Source: an uncultured Patescibacteria group bacterium | GTDB lineage: Bacteria > Patescibacteriota > Microgenomatia > UBA1406 > GWC2-37-13 | Assembly (NCBI GenBank): GCA_938010745.1 | Contig: CALLVF010000084.1 | Location: 1-5,539 of the forward strand | Direction of reading: 5' to 3' | DNA: 5,539 nucleotides | Shown here: one piece after another, positions 1 through 4,797 of the stretch | Layout: each line of letters starts with the position of its first letter | Position numbering within the stretch: position 1 is the first letter of the stretch | The notes under the pieces: generated by a model | The model's input: only the letters and a program-made list of their open reading frames with translations | What the model was told of the DNA's origin: nothing | Database searches by the model: none | Translations under genes and position numbers: made by a program

Positions 1-503
1 GGGAGTGCTTTAAAAATTTTTTCTCTTATCTGAAAAGCAAAATTAACTTTTTTTCCACTTATAATTTTTAAGGGAGCAAAAACTTCATTTTCAATAGCAA
101 AAAAAGCAATATCAATTTTTTTATTTATTTCCTTAATCCAATATTTTTGCGATTTTAAATAAATAAAATCGCTAACTAAAAAAGAAGCTTTTTTCGCTTT
201 TTCAATAATTTTTTCAGGTGTTTGAGAAAAATCAATTAAAAAATTCCCTCCTAAATTTTCTATTTTTTTCTTAAATTCCAGCAATCCCTCTTTTAAAAAT
301 TGATATTGCCTTAAGTTAGCTAATTTTATTTTTTTTAAATTAAAATAAATTAAAATTGGTTTGTCTAATTTATTTGCTTGATTTATAGCAAAATTTAGGC
401 TGTAATTGTAATTTAGCCTCAATCCATTTTGACACCAGTATAAAACATATTCGCCACTATTATTAATCAATTTTTTATTTAGGCTTTTAATTCTTTCTTC
501 CAT
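1..503 (-). CDS. phr: Class II CPD photolyase, N-terminal half (partial, runs off the left edge)
   Basis: My reverse-strand translation gives an ATG at 503-501 and 167 open codons to the edge. The protein fits the N-terminal alpha/beta (antenna) domain of class II deoxyribodipyrimidine photolyases, which use light and FAD to split cyclobutane pyrimidine dimers. Recognisable class II landmarks, in order, are YVLYW (residues 19-23), the following LRLNYNYSLNFA stretch, PILIYF (49-54), LRQYQFLKEGL (64-74), FLVSDFIYLKSQKYW (about 108-122), an IENEVFAP segment and a final REKIFKAL matching the family's RPK-x-x-x-x-L. The FAD-binding helical domain, with the catalytic tryptophans, lies outside the window, so activity cannot be judged. 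The family is usually about 450-480 residues. The gene is divergent from the transporter gene with only 27 bases between the two ATGs, and has no clear Shine-Dalgarno. A cryptochrome-like relative is possible, but the class II resemblance is strong. Confidence 0.87.
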   Translation of the reverse strand, partial: MEERIKSLNKKLINNSGEYVLYWCQNGLRLNYNYSLNFAINQANKLDKPILIYFNLKKIKLANLRQYQFLKEGLLEFKKKIENLGGNFLIDFSQTPEKIIEKAKKASFLVSDFIYLKSQKYWIKEINKKIDIAFFAIENEVFAPLKIISGKKVNFAFQIREKIFKAL

Positions 504-511
504 AGGCTAAA

Positions 512-520
512 TGGTATAAT
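512..520 (+). promoter_or_regulatory. Extended -10 promoter of the ZIP transporter gene
   Basis: The sequence TGGTATAAT is a perfect extended -10 element (TGn followed by TATAAT at 515-520). No good -35 box is seen at the usual distance, which an extended -10 can tolerate. Transcription would begin near base 527, leaving only about 4 bases before the ATG at 531. The mRNA would therefore be leaderless or nearly so, consistent with the lack of a Shine-Dalgarno before this gene. The start site is inferred from spacing. Confidence 0.65.
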
Positions 521-531
521 TTAAAATTATA
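515..531. repeat. Perfect inverted repeat carrying both divergent -10 boxes
   Basis: TATAATTTAAAATTATA has 8-bp arms (515-522 and 524-531) around a single central A at 523. Each arm supplies the TATAAT of one direction, and the last base is the A of the transporter's ATG. It could simply be two -10 boxes facing each other, or it could also be an operator site; the sequence does not decide. Confidence 0.7.
526..531 (-). promoter_or_regulatory. Candidate -10 box of the photolyase gene
   Basis: On the - strand this reads TATAAT, a perfect -10 hexamer, but without the TG extension and without an obvious -35. It would place the transcript start near base 519, about 16 bases before the photolyase ATG at 503. 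It overlaps the predicted start site of the opposite promoter, so the two promoters should compete. Confidence 0.45.
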
Positions 532-1283
532 TGATAAAAGAAGTCTATTTTTCGTTGATAAGTGTTTTTTTAGTCAGTCTCATCTCTTTTGTTGGCGTTT
601 TAAGCTTATTAATAAAAAAAGAAAAATTAAAAAACTTTCTTATCTATATTGTTTCTTTTTCCGCTGGCGCTCTCTTTGGCGACGTCTTCCTTCATCTTTT
701 GCCTGAGATTATTGAAAAAAACGGTTTTAGGATAGTTACTTCTATATCGCTTTTGCTGGGCATCTTTTTTTCTTTTCTTTTAGAAAAAATCATATGTTGG
801 CGTCATTGTCATTTACCTATCACTAAAAATCATATTCATCGATTTGCTTATATGAATCTTTGGGGAGATTTTTTTCACAACTTTATTGATGGAATGACCA
901 TTGCCGTTTCATATTTAGTCAACGTCCCCGTTGGTATTGCCACCACTTTGGCAGTTATCTTTCACGAGATACCTCAAGAGATTGGTGATTTTGGCGTTTT
1001 ACTTCATGGCGGTTTTACCATTAAAAAGGCGTTAATCTATAACTTCTTGTCAGCTCTAGCTGCTTTTTTTGGGGCTATTTTAAGTTTATTTTTAAACAAT
1101 CAAGTTGAAAATATTACTTTATATTTAGTTCCTTTTGCCGCTGGAAACTTTATTTATATTGCTGGTTCAGATTTAATTCCTGAACTTCACAAAGAAGTAG
1201 AAATAAATAAAGGTTTTTGGCAGATCTTGAGCTTTATTTTTGGAATATTAATTATGTATTCCTTGCTTTTTTTGGGAGAATAA
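531..1283 (+). CDS. ZIP-family divalent metal transporter
   Basis: This is a 250-residue integral membrane protein of the ZIP (SLC39-like) family, which moves zinc or other divalent metals into the cytoplasm. About eight hydrophobic segments are visible (near residues 7-28, 35-60, 70-88, 112-131, 135-160, 166-188, 197-217 and 229-248). Segment 2 carries GDVFLHLLPE. Segment 4 carries HNFIDG (H116, N117, D120), and segment 5 carries HEIPQEIGD (H145, E146, Q149, E150, D153). The last two form the family's metal site and resemble the LIV-1 signature HExPHExGD, with Gln at the second His position. The loop between segments 3 and 4 holds C89, H92, C93, H94, H101 and H103, a short Cys/His-rich metal-handling loop. 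The ATG at 531 is chosen because the extended -10 lies just upstream. The next gene begins 2 bases after the stop, so the two are probably co-transcribed. The exact metal cannot be read from sequence. Confidence 0.92.
   Translation: MIKEVYFSLISVFLVSLISFVGVLSLLIKKEKLKNFLIYIVSFSAGALFGDVFLHLLPEIIEKNGFRIVTSISLLLGIFFSFLLEKIICWRHCHLPITKNHIHRFAYMNLWGDFFHNFIDGMTIAVSYLVNVPVGIATTLAVIFHEIPQEIGDFGVLLHGGFTIKKALIYNFLSALAAFFGAILSLFLNNQVENITLYLVPFAAGNFIYIAGSDLIPELHKEVEINKGFWQILSFIFGILIMYSLLFLGE
1274..1278 (+). promoter_or_regulatory. Shine-Dalgarno that sets the Mur ligase start
   Basis: GGGAG lies inside the last codons of the transporter gene, 7 bases before the ATG at 1286. It supports that start over the upstream in-frame ATG at 1217, and suggests translational coupling of the two genes. 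Confidence 0.7.
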
Positions 1284-1285
1284 AA

Positions 1286-2521
1286 ATGTCTTATCAGCCT
1301 AATTTTTTAAAAAAAATTTATCATAAGACAAAAAAATTTTTAGCCAAGAATTGGTTAAATCTTTATCATCCTCTTCAAATAGGCATCACCGGAAGTTACG
1401 GAAAAACATCAACTACACAAATCCTAGCAAAAATTTTACAAAATGATGGTCCAACTGTTGTCACTGATATTAATCTAGATACCAATTTTAATATCCCCAT
1501 TACCGCCTTAAAGGTTACTCCTTGGACAAAATTTGTTGTCTGGGAACTGGGAATCGATCATATAGGTGAAATGGATAAGCATCTAGAAATTGCCAAACCC
1601 ATCATTGGAATAATAACCGGCATCTCTCCAGTACACACCGACAAAGAACATCTCGGCTCAATTGAAAACTTAATCAAAGAAAAAAGAAAATTAATAGAAA
1701 AATTACCCACAAAAAAAAATGGAGGGGTGGCAATTTTAAACTATGATGATGAGAATGTAAAAAATATGGCCACTTTTACCAATGCAAAAATATTTTTTTA
1801 TGGATCAGATAAAAAAAATTGTCAAGTTTATTTTAATCCTCAAAAAATAAAAGTTAGTCTTAAAAACACCAGTTTTATTTTAAAATATAAAAATAAAAAT
1901 TATTTCTTTGATACAAAGCTAATTGGCAAATACCATGTTTTTACTTTTGCCGCTATTTTTAGTTGCCTGATTAGTATCTTTGATGATCCAAAAAAATCTT
2001 ATTATTTAATAAAAAAAACCCTAAAATCAATAACTCCTTTTCGTGGCCGGATGAATATTGAAAAAGGCCCTTTAAAAACTCTTATTTTAAATGATAGTTT
2101 ACGCGCTAATCCTAAATCAACCGATGAAGGATTAAAAACCTTTTATGAGATAAATTACAAAAAGGGAAGAAAAATTGCTATCTTGGGGGTAATGGGCGAA
2201 CTTTATGATCCAATTTTAGAACACAAAAAAACTGCCGATACTTTAATTAGTTATCCACCAGATTTTGTTTTAGGAGTGGGGGAGTATCGAAAATATACTA
2301 TTGAAAAACTAATTGAAAAAGGCTTTCCTAAAGAAAAAGTTTTTTTTGCCAAAAATGTTTTTGAAGCGGCGCAAATTTTAAAAAAACTTATTAAACCCAA
2401 TGATTTTCTTTACCTTAAAAGCTCACTTCTGAGAAACCTTTGGCGAATTATAAGAATTCTTAACAATCAACCAGTCTGTTGTAATAACGAAATCTGCCAT
2501 TATTCTCATTGTAGGTTTTAA
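1286..2521 (+). CDS. MurF-like Mur ligase lacking the N-terminal substrate domain
   Basis: This is a 411-residue ATP-dependent amide ligase of the Mur family; the closest resemblance is MurF, which adds D-Ala-D-Ala to the UDP-MurNAc peptide. The P-loop GSYGKTSTT sits at residues 36-44 (K40). It is followed by WELGIDHIGE (86-95), IITGISPVHTD (109-119), a lysine-rich segment where the carbamylated lysine falls (about 128-136), KYHVF (215-219, in place of the usual HN), FRGR (252-255), DSLRANP (270-276, MurF consensus DSYNANP), ILGVMGELYD (299-308) and a C-terminal LKSS motif (377-380) in place of LKGSR. Only about 30 residues precede the P-loop, so the UDP-binding domain of true MurF is absent and its substrate may differ. 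The tail, residues 398-409, is Cys/His-rich (C398, C399, C404, H405, H408, C409). An upstream in-frame ATG at 1217 is rejected in favour of 1286. Confidence 0.85.
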   Translation: MSYQPNFLKKIYHKTKKFLAKNWLNLYHPLQIGITGSYGKTSTTQILAKILQNDGPTVVTDINLDTNFNIPITALKVTPWTKFVVWELGIDHIGEMDKHLEIAKPIIGIITGISPVHTDKEHLGSIENLIKEKRKLIEKLPTKKNGGVAILNYDDENVKNMATFTNAKIFFYGSDKKNCQVYFNPQKIKVSLKNTSFILKYKNKNYFFDTKLIGKYHVFTFAAIFSCLISIFDDPKKSYYLIKKTLKSITPFRGRMNIEKGPLKTLILNDSLRANPKSTDEGLKTFYEINYKKGRKIAILGVMGELYDPILEHKKTADTLISYPPDFVLGVGEYRKYTIEKLIEKGFPKEKVFFAKNVFEAAQILKKLIKPNDFLYLKSSLLRNLWRIIRILNNQPVCCNNEICHYSHCRF

Positions 2522-2574
2522 TTAGTATTTTAAAATAAACATAATAAACCTGAAGTAAAAATAATAATTCTAAA

Positions 2575-3417
2575 ATGAAATTAATTTTTAACCTCAAAAA
2601 TAAGCCAAGTAAAAAACAGATTATTTTTTCTCTTCCTCAAACTAATCATTATCAAAAAATCAGCAATTTAAAAATAAATTTTGCCAATGATCAATTAATT
2701 AAAGAGAAAGAGTGGGGGAATGAAGTGGTGTTTTTTACATTTAACGACGTTGAAAAAGAAGCAAAAATCATCTTCAATCTTAAATGTCTAAACAATCAAA
2801 AAATTATCGATGAAAACCTTCTTTTGGATAATTATCAAAACAAAAGATTTAAAATAATAAATAATCGATTTATTAATGGCAATGATAGAGTCATAAAAAA
2901 ACTAGCCGCTGACGTCGTCTCTCAAGAAAAGCATCTAAAGAAAGTTATTGAAAAACTTTATTACTTCACTCTTAATTATTTAACCTACGGTAAACCAACT
3001 AAAGGCCTTTACTCTTACAGGCAAGCTTTGAATGAAAAAATCACTGATTGCGGCGGTTTTTCCACTTTTTTAGCCTCACTTCTTCAATCCTTAAACATCC
3101 CCACACGTTTGGTGGTGGGATTTTTGCTTAAAAACGATCTGATGACAAAGCTTTTTTCTAATTTTGATTTTTACATTTTGAATTTTCATTCCTTAAAGAT
3201 GCATGCATGGCTGGAAGCACATTTGCCTAATAAATCTTGGTTTCCTCTTGATCCATCAATTGAGTGGAGAAGAAATAAGTGCTTAACTAAAAGGAAAGGC
3301 GGATTAGGTTTTATTCCCGCTGATCGCTTAGTTGTCTCTTTTGGCTGTGATTTTAAGCTGAAGTCAAAAGGAAAAATTTATCAAATAGATTTATTGCAAA
3401 ATCCAATTTTTGTCTAA
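2575..3417 (+). CDS. Transglutaminase-like (TGc superfamily) protein
   Basis: This 280-residue protein has a transglutaminase/cysteine-protease core in its C-terminal half. The catalytic Cys is in DCGGFSTFLASLLQ (C159), followed by IPTRLVVGF (175-183). The His is in MHAWLEAH (H210) and the Asp in FPLDPS (D226), so the triad is complete and correctly ordered. A family-typical DRLVVSFGCDF follows at 250-260. The first 90 residues look like the beta-rich N-terminal domain found before many such cores (SLPQTNHYQKIS, residues 19-30). There is no signal peptide or membrane segment, so a cytoplasmic location is inferred. These folds hydrolyse or transfer at amide bonds; substrate and direction are unknown. 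It lies 53 bases after the Mur ligase, without a clear Shine-Dalgarno. An AATAAT at 2563-2568 could be a -10 for a leaderless start, and TAAAAT at 2531-2536 is a second weak candidate. Confidence 0.85.
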   Translation: MKLIFNLKNKPSKKQIIFSLPQTNHYQKISNLKINFANDQLIKEKEWGNEVVFFTFNDVEKEAKIIFNLKCLNNQKIIDENLLLDNYQNKRFKIINNRFINGNDRVIKKLAADVVSQEKHLKKVIEKLYYFTLNYLTYGKPTKGLYSYRQALNEKITDCGGFSTFLASLLQSLNIPTRLVVGFLLKNDLMTKLFSNFDFYILNFHSLKMHAWLEAHLPNKSWFPLDPSIEWRRNKCLTKRKGGLGFIPADRLVVSFGCDFKLKSKGKIYQIDLLQNPIFV

Positions 3418-3421
3418 TTTG

Positions 3422-3484
3422 ATTTTGAATTTTACCTTGCCATTTTTATTTTTGCATTTTTAATTTTTAATTTTGAATTTGCTA
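3422..3484. repeat. Degenerate heptamer tandem array filling the gap before the DegT gene
   Basis: Nine consecutive 7-base blocks can be drawn without slippage. Most read as variants of TTTTNNA: TTTTTAT at 3443, TTTTGCA at 3450, TTTTTAA at 3457 and 3464, TTTTGAA at 3471 and TTTGCTA at 3478. Blocks ATTTTGA (3422) and ATTTTAC (3429) fit in shifted form, and CTTGCCA (3436) is the poorest. The array takes up almost all of the 66 bases between the flanking genes and its last base is the A of the next start codon. On the opposite strand the units resemble the ATCAAAA heptamers inside the next gene. Confidence 0.65.
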
Positions 3485-3488
3485 TGAT
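3480..3488 (+). promoter_or_regulatory. Extended -10 lookalike overlapping the DegT start codon
   Basis: TGCTATGAT matches TGn plus TATAAT with one mismatch, but the hexamer (3483-3488) contains the ATG of the gene itself. A transcript from it would start near 3495, inside the coding region, so it cannot serve the annotated start. The ATG also lies in a perfect 10-bp palindrome, ATGATATCAT (3484-3493). It is more likely a chance match or an internal promoter. Confidence 0.2.
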
Positions 3489-4725
3489 ATCATCCGATTT
3501 TGCCCCCAACGAAAACTGGGACGACGCCTGGATTAGCTTTAAGCTTCTATTTCAACCCTGGCGCTGGTACTATGGTAAAGAAATAAAAAAAGTTAAACAA
3601 AAGCTTTTTAACCTATTTAAAATTTCAAATTTAAAATTTAAAATTGCTTTATTCCTAACCGGCCGTGCCGCCCTTTATCATTTACTGAAAAATTTAAACC
3701 TCAAACCGGGCGATGAAATACTAGTTCAAGCCTTCACCTGTGAAGCGGTTGTTCTGCCTATTATAGCCCTGAAATTAAAACCTGTTTATGTTGATATTGA
3801 ACCTCAATCTTTTTCAATGAATCCTATAGATTTACAAAAGAAGTTGACAGAAAAAGCTAAAGTCTTAATCCTTCAACACACTTTTGGTATCACACCAATC
3901 CATAAAGAGACAATCCTTTCTTTTATCAAGAAGCATAATTTAGTGCTAATTGAGGATATAGCACACAATATAAATATCAAAAATCAGCAATCAAAAATCA
4001 AAAAACATTTCTTTCTATTATCTTTTGGCCGTTCAAAAGCCTTATCATCAGTTTTTGGTGGAGCAATTGTTGGCAATGAAAAAAAAGTAATGAAAAAATT
4101 GAAAGACTTAAACTTAAACCAACCATCCTATAGTTTTATTTTTAAATGCCTACTTTATAAACCTATAGTAATGTTAATAAAATTAACCTATAATATTTTT
4201 ATTGGTAAAATGATCCATAAAGCAGCTAATTTTTTAGGTCTTTTTATCCCAGAAATCACTTATCAAGAAAAAAAGGGAATTTTTGATTTAACCTTTAATA
4301 AAGCCTACCCTAATGCTTTGGCAATTTTATTACTTCACCAATTAAAAAAGTTTGATTTAATGCAAAAAAACCGGATTCAAATCTGTGATTTCTACAACAA
4401 AAACATCCCAAATCTCCCACACCCAATATCAAATATCCCTTTACTTCGTTATCCTTTTCTTTCTAAAAACCGCAACATAATTATTCAAAAAGCTGCAAAG
4501 TACAATATTTTTTTAGGTAAATGGTATGATCAGGTGGTTGCCCCAAAGAGTTTAGATCTTCAAAAGATAGGTTATAGTCAAGGAAGCTGCCCTAATGCCC
4601 AAAAAGTTTGTGAGCAAATTATTAATCTACCAACTAATGTTAAAATAAAAGAGGCAAAAGAGATTATAAAATACTTGTTGTTATATAGTAAACACGCTTT
4701 ATATAGTAAACACGCTTTATATTGA
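3484..4725 (+). CDS. DegT/DnrJ/EryC1/StrS-family PLP-dependent aminotransferase homologue
   Basis: This 413-residue fold-type I PLP protein belongs to the family that mostly aminates nucleotide-linked keto-sugars. Landmarks in order are an N-terminal DDAW...PWRW segment (13-28), LTGRAALYHLL (58-68), KPGDEILVQAFTCEAVV (74-90), VYVDIEP (101-107), LQHTFG (130-135), LIEDIAH (155-161, the PLP-ring Asp D158 and H161), SFGRSKALSSVFGGAIV (180-196, with K185 as the Schiff-base lysine), CPNAQ (369-373) and INLPTN (380-385). All PLP landmarks are present, so an active enzyme is likely; the sugar is unknown. Three low-complexity segments (about 45-55, 165-174 and 308-319) are encoded by heptamer repeats. 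The C-terminal LYSKHALYSKHALY is an 18-bp tandem repeat beyond the expected family end. No clear Shine-Dalgarno precedes the ATG, and no alternative ATG, GTG or TTG lies upstream in frame. The neighbouring Mur ligase and FemABX genes suggest an envelope role. Confidence 0.85.
   Translation: MISSDFAPNENWDDAWISFKLLFQPWRWYYGKEIKKVKQKLFNLFKISNLKFKIALFLTGRAALYHLLKNLNLKPGDEILVQAFTCEAVVLPIIALKLKPVYVDIEPQSFSMNPIDLQKKLTEKAKVLILQHTFGITPIHKETILSFIKKHNLVLIEDIAHNINIKNQQSKIKKHFFLLSFGRSKALSSVFGGAIVGNEKKVMKKLKDLNLNQPSYSFIFKCLLYKPIVMLIKLTYNIFIGKMIHKAANFLGLFIPEITYQEKKGIFDLTFNKAYPNALAILLLHQLKKFDLMQKNRIQICDFYNKNIPNLPHPISNIPLLRYPFLSKNRNIIIQKAAKYNIFLGKWYDQVVAPKSLDLQKIGYSQGSCPNAQKVCEQIINLPTNVKIKEAKEIIKYLLLYSKHALYSKHALY
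3616..3643 (+). repeat. Heptamer tandem array 1 inside the DegT gene, 4 units
   Basis: There are four contiguous units of TTT(A/C)AAA, at 3616, 3623, 3630 and 3637. Three are TTTAAAA and the second is TTTCAAA. The array encodes residues 45 to about 54, in the loop between the N-terminal helix and the TGRAAL segment. The C at 3626 makes a TCA serine codon; the majority unit would put TAA there. Confidence 0.8.
3976..4003 (+). repeat. Heptamer tandem array 2 inside the DegT gene, 4 units
   Basis: Four contiguous units run from 3976, 3983, 3990 and 3997: ATCAAAA, ATCAGCA, ATCAAAA and ATCAAAA. They encode residues 165 to about 174, between the LIEDIAH motif and the PLP-lysine motif. Relatives of this enzyme usually have a Gly-rich loop here. 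Confidence 0.8.
4405..4439 (+). repeat. Heptamer tandem array 3 inside the DegT gene, 5 divergent units
   Basis: Five consecutive blocks start with A and are rich in A and C: ATCCCAA (4405), ATCTCCC (4412), ACACCCA (4419), ATATCAA (4426) and ATATCCC (4433). They encode the Pro/Asn/Ile-rich segment NIPNLPHPISNIP. The units are much more divergent than in arrays 1 and 2, so the register is plausible rather than certain. Confidence 0.5.
4681..4722 (+). repeat. 18-bp tandem repeat at the 3' end of the DegT gene, 2.3 copies
   Basis: The unit TTATATAGTAAACACGCT is present twice exactly (4681-4698 and 4699-4716), followed by the first 6 bases TTATAT and then the TGA stop. The unit is six codons long and in frame, giving LYSKHA twice and then LY. 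Removing both copies would leave a protein ending in LLLY at the same stop, so the repeat reads as a recent in-frame expansion. Confidence 0.95.
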
Positions 4726-4754
4726 TTATTAAACTAGGTAATTAAATAAAATTA

Positions 4755-4775
4755 AGGTTTGAATATCAAACACCT
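4755..4775 (+). promoter_or_regulatory. Small hairpin or operator-like palindrome in the FemABX leader
   Basis: GTTTGA (4757-4762) and TCAAAC (4766-4771) form a perfect 6-bp inverted repeat around a 3-base centre. Alternatively AGG (4755-4757) pairs with CCT (4773-4775) and TTTGA with TCAAA, extending the stem with a 2-base bulge. A wider pair, CTAGGT (4734-4739) with ACCTAG (4772-4777), encloses it. No T-run follows, so it does not look like a terminator. It sits just upstream of the ribosome-binding site and could affect translation or bind a regulator. Confidence 0.3.
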
Positions 4776-4783
4776 AGAGGGTT

Positions 4784-4788
4784 GGAAG
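4784..4788 (+). promoter_or_regulatory. Shine-Dalgarno-like site of the FemABX gene
   Basis: GGAAG ends 9 bases before the ATG at 4798. A second purine run, AGAGGG at 4776-4781, lies further upstream. Either could pair with 16S rRNA, and they support the chosen start. Confidence 0.5.
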
Positions 4789-4797
4789 ATAAAATTT

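Noticed and set aside
1217..1285. An earlier in-frame ATG adding 23 residues to the Mur ligase
   Set aside because: The extension overlaps the transporter's last codons, has no family resemblance, and a good GGGAG Shine-Dalgarno precedes the ATG at 1286.
2526..2537. Perfect palindrome TATTTTAAAATA between the Mur ligase and transglutaminase genes, read as an operator or promoter
   Set aside because: A 12-bp all-A/T palindrome is expected by chance in such A+T-rich DNA. It contains a TAAAAT -10-like hexamer but no TG extension and no good -35.
3415..3483. The transglutaminase stop codon is in frame with the DegT start and the 22 codons between are open, suggesting a readthrough fusion
   Set aside because: The intervening peptide would be Phe-rich low complexity from the heptamer array, there is no start codon in it, and both flanking proteins look complete. 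The open frame is best explained by nine 7-bp units being 63 bases.
3422..4439. CRISPR array
   Set aside because: The repeats are 7 bp, directly adjacent without spacers, and mostly inside a coding region.
4723..4737. TGA as a sense codon (glycine), as in some Patescibacteria
   Set aside because: Readthrough would add only Gly-Leu-Leu-Asn before TAG. No gene here needs TGA as sense, and glycines use GGN codons. The standard code fits.
4734..4777. Intrinsic terminator between the DegT and FemABX genes
   Set aside because: The inverted repeats are short or have a 32-base loop and no T-run follows; a Shine-Dalgarno-like site comes next instead.
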